Below, in pieces: positions 35,622 to 47,004 of a stretch of DNA of 64,000 bases (positions are counted from its first letter, which is position 1; every line of letters begins with the position of its first letter). The DNA is from Sweltsa coloradensis. Its lineage: Eukaryota; Arthropoda; Insecta; Plecoptera; Chloroperlidae. Under the pieces are notes generated by a model. The model searched no databases. It was given only the letters and a program-made list of their open reading frames with translations, and was not told the DNA's origin. A program made the position numbers and the translations under genes. The stretch spans positions 62,001-126,000 of the forward strand of contig JAMZAV010000779.1 of NCBI GenBank assembly GCA_024449915.1. The letters run 5' to 3'.

Positions 35622-35627
35622 AATAAA
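35622..35627 (+). promoter_or_regulatory. UQCRQ polyadenylation signal AATAAA
   Basis: A canonical hexamer lies 33 bases after the UQCRQ stop, followed by a T/G-rich stretch. This implies a very short 3' UTR, as is common for small mitochondrial subunit genes. Confidence 0.6.
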
Positions 35628-36343
35628 TTATTTGAGGCTTTGTACTACCAAGCTTTAATGATAAAGCCAACTACTTGGGTTGCCCAAGATGGCAGCCTAG
35701 TAGCAAGATTCTTTGATAATATTAAATCTATGATCATGTTATATAGGAACTGGTTTTCTCCATAATAGCTGTAAAGGCCTATCCACATTGAAATACATTA
35801 TGATGTAGACTTAATGAACTAGCCATACAAATCAACATACAACGAGATGCAAGGTTAGCGGAATGTCGTGACATAATAGGTACTGGATGTTAGTAAAATG
35901 GTACTAAATGCCATGTAACAAAGCAAAGACATTACATTCTATCTGTTTCAAAACCCCTACAAACCAGGTTTGTTTGGTTGGTGTTGGTAAACATTCACGC
36001 TAAGTCTACATCTTTCAAGTGGTTGAAGTGAGTCTGATCGGAAACACCATTCATCAGATATCAATATTAAGACTCTTACATCTTAAGTTTCAGTGAGGAT
36101 GGGGCTTGTGTTTTACTTTGTGATTCAGTAAATTACCAGAGTAGAATCAAGCTTTCCTTTTTTATAGGCCTACCATACTGATTTGTAGAAAGAACACTTG
36201 TAATTTATATGGTATTCCTACACTTAAAGTACATCTTGACATATTGTAGTTGATTTAATTGATACTAATAAACTATTTAAATAACATTTTGTCTTCTGTT
36301 AAACAAAATTTACTAATTTTGGTCCTCGACCCATTTTCTAGGG

Positions 36344-36546
36344 AGCCGTCCACAGTAGCACATACAATTAGGGCTCTGGTCCAAAGCGTATGGCTCTACC
36401 AGGATTTGGGTTCAAATCCCGCATTAGCCAAGTTTTTGTTGTTGTAATAATCGTCCTTTATCGTCATCTACTACCAGTTTACCACTCATCGTCTCGAATA
36501 GCCTTAGTGCATTACTATGAGACGTTAAGCAACAAAAATCATCATC
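36344..36546 (+). repeat. SINE family B, best-preserved copy
   Basis: It has the tRNA-like head AGTAGCACATACAATTAGGG...TGGCTCTACC...TTGGGTTCAAATCCCGC with A- and B-box spacing. The tail is ATCGTCATCTACTACCAG, CTCGAATAGCCTTAGTGCATTA and GACGTTAAGCAACAAAAATC. No recognisable LINE-derived 3' end. Confidence 0.8.
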
Positions 36547-37915
36547 ATTTGATTTTCTAGGGTTGCCGTTCAATACGAATTTCAATGTTGATAATCGCAC
36601 ACAGCGGAGGAAGGAAAAGCACCACATACAGTACTACTATTTTAAAATTCATGTTACTAGAATGAATCATAGGCTCATATATGGAACAAAATACTATTTT
36701 TACACGTCTCTAAATTAGATTTTATTAAAATATGTTGCCTTTCAGTTTCATGAACAGTGCTATTATTTCTAGTTTTTGCATGCATATACCTACCGTCATT
36801 GTTGAGAGTATGAAATTGACCCCAGGCGTAGGCTGTTGATTTCGATCATCCGAGCTTAATGAGGCCGAGTACATCTCGGATTACGGAAAAACTCGGATGG
36901 TCAGAACTTTTAATTTATTGATTAATTATCCAGTGCCTATATGGAATAATAGTCTTGGTCAAATACTGTAATGGAAGGAAAGTAAAATTATTGTAATACT
37001 TAATGCCTGGAATTAGAAATTTGTGTTTCTCCAAGCATGTAGGCTACTGTATTTAATTAAGAAAATATAAGCTGCTGTCGTGAGCCCCTATTTTGACCAC
37101 TCAGATTTTACAAAGTATGTTGCATCTACTATTGACAAATGCTTACGCGTAGTAGTCGCACCACACTTTTTGAAATAGATATTTAAAAATATATACTGGG
37201 CTTATATTTGCTTAAATACGATATGCAGTAATTTGGATACACACCTTATGATGATATGGGACATAGAAGAGACGCAAGCTTCTTCGATTAGACCAAAAAA
37301 CTCGTCCGGGGGAGATGCGGGGCTCTGCAAGGATGGGAAATGACGACGAGCAGTTGTAGTCTGGGGATGGGGACAGTAACTCAGCACCTCGGAGAGAATA
37401 TACCGCACGGAGCTCGCTATGACCTTGTCACTTGGCGGTCTGCGGATAGTTAATTGACGAACGTTGCATTCACAAAAGGTTTATTCTGTATGTTTGTCCA
37501 TTGTTTGGATGGACAGTTAGCTAGACATGATGGTCTAATAGGCCTACTTTTGTTGAAACAAAAGGTTATTTTTTTTATTATTATTATTGTGGGGTTATTA
37601 TTTATTCTCTGTAAACTAACTTGTTTGTCGAGTGTTGTATTACTGGTAGGTATATACAACTCGTTGTCATCTATATTGACCATACCTAGCAATACCATAA
37701 AAAGCAGTGTGTTGAAACTTGAAAGTTATGTCGTCAAATTAAAGTAGCCACTTTTGTCAGCGGAGCATGATGTGGTGCCGGTATACAGCCTGAACGGATC
37801 AAAGTATATTAGTTTTGTAATTCCAATAAGTAATCTTGTCTACCCTATATAACACTCTAAAATGGAGGCTGTGAGTATGATTGTATAACATTTTCTTATT
37901 TGGGTTCATTATTTT
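36547..37915. other. Intergenic, no gene recognised
   Basis: There is a small TCCGAG/CTCGGA inverted motif at about 36850-36905, recalling a mariner/pogo-type end. The rest is plain AT-rich DNA. Confidence 0.45.
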
Positions 37916-37917
37916 AA

Positions 37918-38090
37918 CAGCGCAAACCTCGGCATAAATACCACCACACCACCATAAAGACCACTAGTTGGTCGAAACGTATCAGCAACTTGTCTACTCG
38001 TCTATGTGTGTCTGTGCGACCTACCCAACGCTCTTAAGGTAAGCTGTCGTCCTTCTGTACCCTTTCCCCCCACTGAAACACGTTTATTCA
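37918..38090. repeat. Penelope-like terminal repeat relic (hairpin-GAAAC)
   Basis: AAAGACCACTAGTTGGTCGAAACG is a 4-bp-stem hairpin followed by GAAAC, as in the 3' half of hammerhead motifs. It is followed by AAGGTAAGCTGTCGT, similar to the tail (AGGTAAGCTGTTGGG) of the repeat at 39.3 kb. The assignment to Penelope-like elements is inference. Confidence 0.4.
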
Positions 38091-39071
38091 TGTTCCCAGT
38101 TTAAGTAGTGTTATCATTGATATCATGCGGTGTTCACCCACAACACAGGACTCATTGGTGCAATAATTGTCCTAACTCCTGGTATTAATGGGGGGAGGGG
38201 TGGGAAGAGGGTTCACCAAACATACACCTATATTCTCAACTAGCACTACTAGTTTATTTCCAGTTAGTTTTTAAAAGATTATCTACAACTAGAAACTATT
38301 AGCAAGAAACTTACCGTTCTCTCTTGTCCTAGGATATTTTCTTACCTGTAGTCTTCTAGCCGTGCTTTTAGTCTATGAATCAATGAAACAGGCATCTCAT
38401 TTTTCCTCCATTTTGCATTTTAAAGTAACTTTTGCTTTTTCCCCCGTCCTTTGATCCATATTGACGCCAATAGACGTAGATGGATAATATAACACACTTA
38501 TGTATGCTTTGCCTTTGCGAACTCTCCTCAGTCCTCATGTTGTCCTCATGTTACCTATCTGACAGCAGCCAGACCCACAACCTTGCTCGGTAGCTTGATA
38601 TGATCTTCCCGTTCCCCATCCCCAAAACAACATGAACACTCATTCACAAAACGATAACCACCGATAGTGATTATGATAATCGTTGCCTCACCTACAACAT
38701 CTAGCAGAACCATACCCTATATTAATTTATTTGTTTCTATATACAAACTTTCTTATTCGTGATCCGTTTGCGTAAGTGGTGCTTAAATATATGTGGATAC
38801 AAATTCGTATCAGAAAGGCTGCTGTTTTAAAACCGAAAAAGGGATCTTGATTTCTGCCTTTGTGTCTTTTTTTTTTGTGTCTCTTGCCGACAAAATTGAT
38901 GATTTCCTCATTCGTACCAAGAGATATACACCATAGGAGGCCTAACGTATCCGGAATATTTTATTTATGTATTCTGAGGGGTTATATTTCTCCATGACAC
39001 CCTCTGAATGTCATTGACTGCCTCATGTTCTTCAACCACATATCTTCAATTTCTGTATTCTATTATATGCA

Positions 39072-39658
39072 CAGGGTGCGAATTGATGGGGGGATTTCCC
39101 CCCCCTGGTAATTTCATCCCTGGCTCTGTTTTACTGAAAGGTATCCCTGCCAGGGATGCCTAAATCCCCACCTCTGGATATCCATCTCATCTCATATCAT
39201 ATCAAATGACTATTTCTGTGATCGATAACTCTCCGCTCTCGTCGAGTGAGCAAGGCCCTGTTTGGCCGAAACAGTTTCGACGTTTTCGTGTATTATGTTT
39301 ATTTTTATTTGTGTCTTCTACGAGATCCCTGCAGTCACCGACCAGGTAAGCTGTTGGGTTCCCTTTCCACACCCTTCCTTAACAAATGACTATCTCGTAT
39401 TGTTAATAAATAATGCGTCAGTCTACACATATTCCTTTCAAAATAATACATCAGATCAGATCGCTTCTAATGCCATCTGGAGGGCAATAATACACCAAAA
39501 TTTTTCCTCAGATCGCTTCTAAGGCCATCTCGAGGGCAATAACACCCCCAAAAATTTTGCCTCCGGCAGCTGGAGCTATGCCCCAGACCCCTTACAGCCC
39601 CTCACAGATACTATACTTGGCCATCCCCCTCTCTGCCAAGCCATTAATTTGCACCCTG
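39072..39658. mobile_element. hAT-like MITE, CAGGGTGCGAATT ends
   Basis: The ends are CAGGGTGCGAATTGATGG and CATTAATTTGCACCCTG. The left flank (ATTA)TATGCA and right flank ATTATGCA are near-identical. G/C-rich patches resemble the other CAG-ended elements. A foldback-family unit (39236-39384) is nested in it. Confidence 0.72.
39208..39384 (+). repeat. Single-arm copy of the foldback repeat at 4.0 kb
   Basis: CGTCGAGTGAGCAAGGCCCTGTTTGGCCGAAAC through CCCTGCAGTCACCGACCAGG to CCACACCCTTCCTTAAC is about 95% alike by eye to the right half of 3970-4229. CAAATGACTAT lies on both sides (39197-39207 and 39385-39395), an 11-bp duplication with about 28 extra bases at the left, as in the other copy. 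Confidence 0.72.
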
Positions 39659-40290
39659 ATTATGCAAAAACATTTCTTACATAATATTAAGCTTCTAGTG
39701 TATTTAGAGTGATAACACCAGTGACTACTTGTTTGCTACACCTTGCCAACTCTCCAAAACAAGGAGGAGTAAAAGAGGTTTTACACAGGGGGACTGCAGT
39801 CAGTCAGTGATCGGAGCCAATCCCTATCTTTGGTTACAGTTGACTACAATTGCGTGGATAGTGGATAGAGAATGTTCTTAACTGCTGACTGCAATTGAGG
39901 GTTGGATTTCCGTGGTAGCCTACTGCAAATGTGCACATTTGTTCTGACTGTAATAAAAAACAGAAGCTAGCTAACTGCAGTCTCCATGTAATACCCCTTT
40001 AATAAGGCTGATAACCTACAAGTAACTGACGCTCAAGTATCAAGTAGGCACCAATAGAAAGAAAATAATTGCAAATGTTTTGTTACCTATCCAAACATAT
40101 ACGCACCTTGCCTATGGTTAAGGGCAAAGTGTAAGCCACAGATAAAAGAAATACCCGGTATGTATTAATAAATCATCAAAATTATTAAATTAGCATTAGA
40201 AAATAACAGTTCGATAGGCATTTTTAAGAACTGGTTACATTCACTATCTCTGAACAGAATGAAAGCGTTATTAGCATGTGTCAAACAATA
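39659..40290. other. Region between the MITE and the CFAP74 3' end
   Basis: I see nothing recognisable here beyond AT-rich sequence and a CAGTCAGTCAGTG-like direct repeat. Confidence 0.45.
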
Positions 40291-40296
40291 TTTATT
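40291..40296 (-). promoter_or_regulatory. Candidate CFAP74 polyadenylation signal
   Basis: On the minus strand this reads AATAAA, about 200 bases past the CFAP74 stop, in a T-rich surrounding. It is the first canonical hexamer I noticed. Actual cleavage is not shown by the sequence. Confidence 0.35.
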
Positions 40297-40492
40297 TCAA
40301 AAAATCAATCTCGATACAATTACTCATATGTAAATAAGTAAATATTAAAGCAAAACCGATGCCTACTACACATTTTCAAAATGACATCACTTTTACTTAC
40401 TTTGAACAATTTGAATTTCAAATGCACAATACAATACCTAATATGAATTTAGAGTAATAAACCAGTTTACTACAGCCTTTTCCTTTTGGGCT

Positions 40493-41125
40493 TTACTTCC
40501 TGCTTGCTTTCTTCTCTTTTCCCTCATTATCTTTTCCTTTCCCTTTCTCTTCTTTCCGAACAGTGCCAGTAAATATGAACTCTTTTATCACTTTGTCCAA
40601 GCCCAGGCACATAACAACTTTAGTGGCATACTTATCAGAGTATACAGTGGGTCTATTCTGGGAAATCTTATAGTTCAATTTGCTAGATTTGCTTGCTTTA
40701 TCAGTCATGGTCATCTTTCTCGCTTTTTGCTCGTGGTCCTTAATCTTTACCACTGGTATTGGTTTAGGTGGCGAAAAGCGCACAACAATTTTCCCTTTAT
40801 CATGCGGAGATATGTTAACTTCTTGAATTTCAACATTGTTCACATCGAGCATAGTGAATATTTTCGTATTTTCAAATGATGTGACATCATTTAAAGTATG
40901 CTTAAGTTGGTACTCCTCATGAGGGGACAGCACTTTATCCATTTTTTTGATGGCTTCATAATCCTTCTTCCAGGGCTTTTTGTCTACTAGGGGGGATCTA
41001 TAGTTCAAACTCTTTTCTGGTAAGTGAAAACCGGATTGCATATCAGGCAGCGGATCATCTGTTCCTTTTTTTAAATAAGCCACTTTCATCGTGAACTTTA
41101 AGGGCGCATCACATAAGTTCACAAT
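40493..41125 (-). CDS. CFAP74: CFAP74 terminal exon: last Ig domain and Lys-rich tail
   Basis: These 210 codons plus TAA start IVNLCDAPLKFTMKVAYL. The Ig strands NTKIFTMLDVNNVEIQEVNI, KGKIVVRFSPPKP and YSDKYATKVVMCLGLDKVIK match the vertebrate SVFSVAPVKG, DFTVTFSP and YFSDKLQVVLFEKK. The protein then ends after GTVRKEEKGKGKDNEGKEKK and a few residues. Vertebrate proteins continue for about 150 residues with one more Ig domain that is absent here. Confidence 0.92.
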   Translation of the reverse strand: MVNLCDAPLKFTMKVAYLKKGTDDPLPDMQSGFHLPEKSLNYRSPLVDKKPWKKDYEAIKKMDKVLSPHEEYQLKHTLNDVTSFENTKIFTMLDVNNVEIQEVNISPHDKGKIVVRFSPPKPIPVVKIKDHEQKARKMTMTDKASKSSKLNYKISQNRPTVYSDKYATKVVMCLGLDKVIKEFIFTGTVRKEEKGKGKDNEGKEKKASRK

Positions 41126-43846
41126 CTGTTGAAAGAAATGGAAATGTATCAACCATGTGTAATAATGGCAAGGTGGCAACACTTCACACTACATAGCTTG
41201 AATCAAAGCTCGGGCAACACGTCACATACTATAGGTTGAGTTGAAAGCTTTAGGTAAGATTTATTAGTGTTGTTTTTAATGTAAAGCAAAGTAAGTAAAG
41301 TAAAACATCTGTAACCTAACTTTGTGACAAAACAGCATATTATTACATCCAGCCAAGCCATGCTTTAAGAAGCTTGGTTGTATGGGGACTGCTCTAACGG
41401 ATAACTGGATAGCCAAGTGATGGTGTTGAGCTTGCTTGCGTTCTTACTTAACCTTTTAAGTGCTGAGTATATTTTGCAGTGTTCATACCCCTGTGCTGAG
41501 TTATTTTCAACAAAAAGCACTTTTTGGAAAAAATCAGAAAAGGGTTGGATAGTTCCTAAAATTATGTGACATGTTTGAAAAACCATAATTCTCTCTCATA
41601 CGACTTACGACAAACCCAAAACAACCCCCCCCCCCCCGCAAAAAAAACATCCCCCAAAAAACACAGATATATAGGGGTATAGTTCTCAAAATCATGTAAA
41701 ATATTTGGAAAACCATTATTTTTGTTCCCATGATTGTAAAACAACCCCAAAACAATCCCCTCATAAAAAAAAACACAGAAAAACACAGATAGGGGTTGGA
41801 TAGTTCTTAAAATTATGTGACATGTTTCATAAACCATAATTCTCATACGACTTTAGACAAACCCACAAAACCACCCCCGCCTCCCACAAAAAACAACACT
41901 CTTTTACATGTAATTTTTTTGTTTATTTTAAATTCCTTTTAATTTTTTATTTTAGTCATTGTTGTAGTCCATGGACATGATTGGGTGTGTAATGTGCTGT
42001 GCCCGAGTTATCTTGGGCGTAGCACTGTGGGCTCGCCGCCTCAGCCAGAGTTAACTCGGGCGTAGCATAGAAAAGGTTAATAATGTTCATTCATTAACGC
42101 AGTGCTTTATTTTTTGCAACTCTGGAGAAGTTTGAGGATATAGGACATGCATTTTAAGCAAATTTCTGTTCATTCGGCTAATTTGCACCAGAGTTGATTG
42201 AAATGTTGCACAAATTTCACCCTTCATCCTCATCTATCACCACTCATCATCTCGAATCTAGCAATCAATCACAAATTTCAAGGAAGTGGAACCATAGGGC
42301 TCTACAGTGGCTCTTTTTGAAAAATTGATTTTAGTGAACGTTACAAAAATAAATTGATTTTTACACTTTCGGATTTTCTTAAAAGTCCGAAATTGACAAT
42401 TTTTGTGAATTGTTTCTGGCCGACAAACAAACAATATTCATAATCTATGACTGAAAGACTGTCCATGTACATGCTTTATTGACAACTATATAAAGTTGCA
42501 TATGCATCGGATGCTTTCTGGCCTAGCGAACGGCTATTTGCCAAGTGCCAAAATATGTGTCCTATTCCCTCTTTCAATCTAAAGTAATTCTTCTCGAGTT
42601 TAGAGTAATTTTGTACACTATCTTTTCTGCACCTTATTAAAATTAAAATAATAATATCTTCATCACTCTCCAAGGGCAGCTTAATTTCAATTTTGATTAT
42701 CGAATTCTGTCCCTGTTCTCATGTTCTAGGGCCATGACAACTAAGTCTTAGGTTAATTAATTAATTGAATGAAGTAACAGACCTAATGTAGTAACTATAC
42801 AAAAATGTGTAATCTACTCCTATATTTATCTTACATTACATAATGTTTTTTAGAGTAGTAAGCTTGCCAACAAGCATTAAGCTCAAGGGGGCCAATGAAT
42901 ATGTATGTTATGTACCAAAAAGATTTCATAATAAACTTACTTTCTTACTTACTATTGTATTTCCCCTATGGTGGGTGATTAATATAATATCACAGCAACA
43001 ATTCGTATAACATCCTTGTTTAGTTATTCTGTAATTTCTCTAAATTGTGATGCTCAAAATATGTTACCACGTACCTGGATTAAGCACTCGTCTGTTGAAC
43101 CTCCCTGTGCTTGCAGGCGGTAAACCAGGAACTCTGTTAGGATCTTGTACTCTGGTTTGACTCCTCGGCCGACGACCTTCAGGTCGCTGTACGTAGATCC
43201 TGACTTTATTCTTAAGAACTCCTCCTGCAATGTTTCAAGAGTTTTAACTGTCTGGTAAGCGCACAAACACAAGTTATTAGAATTATCGAATTTTGTTCAT
43301 ACTTAGGCAAGGTGAAACAAATGAATTTTGGCAATTGGAATGGTTAAATTATTATTATTATTAATTATTATTATTATTATTATTATTATCATTATTATTA
43401 TTATTAGGTCTATTATTATTAGGGATGCACACGATAATCGATATTATCAATCGATAATCAATAACGGATAAAATCTCGATAATCGATAATCAAAAGTCAT
43501 TATCGACTATCAAAATATCAATAATTGGTTAAAAACAAACCAAAACACCTGATTCGTATAAGCCGCTTGCGCAGACAGAGATAAGTCCAAAGAGTCTTAC
43601 TCGAGATTTTTATGTTTGGGAGCACACTTAGCTGATAGGGGGAGGCAACAACAAAGACATGACGAGGCAGCGAGTGGCATGAGATTGCATTGTTTTGAAT
43701 TTCATTTGCCACATTTGAGATTCCATCTATGTCAGAACGGGCTTAAATATTTTATTGGTAATATCGATATTATCGACAATATCGATTCGATGATGATATA
43801 ACCATTTCGATAATCGATAATGAAAAAGTATCGATGTGCATCCCTA

Positions 43847-43894
<48 letters not shown>

Positions 43895-46800
43895 GTTGTT
43901 GTTGTGAGTAGTTTTAGGGCGCTTTACTAGCGAAGACGTTTGTGCCTCGGAGATCTATAAAGTCCTTTAAAATACGAAAAATAAACTTTAAGCACAAGGT
44001 CATTATCATGTTTAACATTGCCAAGGTCGACATATTATGTAAAGCATGGCGGCGGTGTAAGCTTAGTTTGCTGGCGGAGTTAAAGCCTGAAGGTGAACAG
44101 AAGAGAATATATAAACAAGTAAAAGAAAAATGTCATTGTCATGTGGGAATAGTGAAAAGTATTTGCATGAGAGCCCCCTTTGTGGTCTCCAGTCACCTTA
44201 AGATGTTATTTGAGGGGTCCACACTGACTGCTGAAATGAAAGGAAACACCCACACACCCAACTCTATGTTGCTGTAATATGATGTATGAATATCCGGTAC
44301 CTGAATTGGTTAGAGCATTGGAACGTTGAGCCGGAGGTTCTGGGTTCGAGTCCCGAACTTTTACGACAATTGCTATCAATAAATAACTTTTTCCCTCAAG
44401 GCGGGCACATGATCAAAACCCTGTAAACGTGTAGCATCTGCTCAGGTTCAATCCCCGGTGGAGGCACTATTTAATTTTGTCTATAGATAATACCGTTATA
44501 TAGGTAGGCCTACATACAATAGATATCAACATTAATTCACACCGTTATATGTGCTTATATTCTGAATGACATCTGAGAGATGCTTGAAGATAAGATTTGG
44601 AATTTGAATATAAAACAGTCAAATCATTTTATTGTAGCATTTATTATTTTACCTACCTATCTTCAAATACTTTTGTTTGGGGTTTTGTTGCATGTAGGGC
44701 CTATACTAAAAAATCATGCCATTAAGATTAAATTAAAATTAACTGAATTAAAATAATCACACATAAATATAATATGTCTTTATTTTTATTATTTTACCAT
44801 ATTGTTTATATACCCTACTGTGTATAAATTGTAGTACTAAAAATATAGTATAAACAGTAATATGGTAAATTAATAAAGGTGTAGACAAAGTAACCTTAGT
44901 ATCATAACAAAATATTGCTCTTTGAAGCATTTTCAAAAGTTTGGCTGACATGTAGCATCCTAAAACACTAAACTAAAAAACTTAAAACTTAAGATTTTTG
45001 ACGCTACCTATATAAAGTTTTCTACCGTCAGGTGCACCTGGGTGCGAATACTCACCGTGTAAGCTTCCATGGTAGGCACATACGACACGGGTATTGCCAT
45101 CGTATGCTCTGGGTCCAAGGCTGGATAACGCGGTCTTTGACAGTAGAACGGCCCAGCTGGGTTTAGTGTGGAGGTCCAGATGTTTATCGGTTCCTGCACG
45201 GTACTCTGTAAGACGAAGTACATCAGTGCTCTCGTGCCAAGTGCGACTGGTCCGAAGTCAAGTGTGTTGCGTTCAGCGTAAACGTGGAATGCTGGTTGGA
45301 CAACTGGGCATATCAAAGTAAAATCGTGAACCTCTTGCCATCTGAAATCAAGAACCAAAGTTGGCATTCAAGTAGACAAACTTTAACTGGCACAGTTATT
45401 ATTTAGGATCCACATTGATTAAAAAAATTTTAGTATGAAAATTCCTATTTCCTGTACTGAAAACTAATGATTCATTTATGTAACCGCATCCAAATTCCAA
45501 ATCTTGAAAATGTTTGTACCGGTAACTACATAGTACATACAGATACAAAATGCCGGCCTACATGGTTATGACTGAGTGAAGAAAATATTTGTTTATTATT
45601 ATTTATGTATTTTATCATTATTATTGTCTTATACTATTATAAAATATTTTAAAATGACATCATTTCCTAACCACAACAGTCTAAAACCTCAAACTCGTGT
45701 ACTATATATATAGTATGTCTAAAGTACTAACATAACAGCGTCATAGTCGCCTACTATAAAGCTAAAGGTTAAACATCATATATCCCAACTCTAGGGTTAC
45801 AGAGATGGTTTGTATTCTCCAGTTAATTTAGTATGTAGTCTAATAGGCAGTGCAATCTGCTCTACCCACGTTATTAACAATGTACAAAACAGACCAAGAA
45901 TTTCGACAGTTTTAAATTGGTGGCTTCCTAGCTTAGTTGGTAAGAGCATAGCCCGGACAGCTAAGGTCCCGGGTTCAAACCCCGGTGTAGTCACTTTTTT
46001 AATTTCTGTCTTAAGTACTAACATAACAACGTCATAGTCACCTACTATAAAGCCAAGGTTAAACATATATATATATATTGATTCACAGCAGTTGTCGTAA
46101 AAGTTCGAATCCCAGTCGGGGTTAAAGCGGTCCTTAAAGCGGGCTTATGCTTAAAAACGTTATATTCATATATATACGACAACTTTTACGACAATTGCTA
46201 TGAATCAATAACTATGTCCTTAAAGCGGGCTTATGCTTAAAAACATTTTATATATATATATAGATATACTATTGTATTTTTTTGGTTTTTCGCGGCCCGT
46301 CATAGGATAAAAACAAGGATCTTGGGTAAAACCGCGTCGAAAATAAGATGAACCAGGGCAGAACCTGGGCGTCCACCGACGTTTCGTCTGTACTACGTCA
46401 GACATTTTCAAGGTTGACTGTGACTCTACGGAGGTTGGAGTCACAGTGGTTGGCAAGCACGCAGCGCCCGCACTATATAGCCTCGGCTGAAGGTGCGGGG
46501 CGGCGAGGTTATATAGAAAATAGGTGCGGGGCGGCGAGGTCATATATATATATATATATACGTTATGACCTCGCCGCCCCGCACCTATTTTCTATATAAC
46601 CTCGCCGCCCCGCACCTTCAGCCGAGGCTATATAAGGCGGGCGCTGCGTGCTTGCCAACCACTGTGACTCCAACCTCCGTAGAGTCACAGTCAACCTTGA
46701 AAATGTCTGACGTAGTACAGACGAAACGTCGGTGGACGCCCAGGTTCTGCCCTGGTTCATCTTATTTTCGACGCGGTTTTACCCAAGATCCTTGTTTTTA

Positions 46801-46966
46801 TCATATATATATATGGATTGTTGTAGGTTTTCGCGGCCCGTCATAGGATAAAAACAAGGATCTTGGGTAAAACCGCGTCAAAAATAAGATGAACCAGGGC
46901 GGACGCCCAGGTTCTGTCCTGGTTCATCTTATTTTCGACGCGGTTTTACCCAAGATCCTCGTTTTT

Positions 46967-47004
<38 letters not shown>

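Noticed and set aside
41365..41846. Phe-rich hydrophobic frames suggesting a membrane protein
   Set aside because: They are translations of the A/C-rich minisatellite and vary between its units.
43942..44277. A 111-codon open frame with Lys-rich composition
   Set aside because: It matches nothing I recognise, lies in a CFAP74 intron on the opposite strand between a microsatellite and SINEs, and lacks a promoter or poly(A) context.
45920..45994. Functional serine tRNA gene
   Set aside because: The anticodon stem is short, the long variable arm of serine tRNAs is missing, and the sequence is fused to a SINE tail found elsewhere in the window.
46690..46730. Active hammerhead ribozyme
   Set aside because: The hairpin and GAAAC are present but the CUGANGA core is mutated, so only a relic or relative can be claimed.
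46220..46846. Several mutually mirrored open frames
   Set aside because: They are the same palindromic repeat read on both strands; the frames arise from the inverted arms and do not suggest a protein family.
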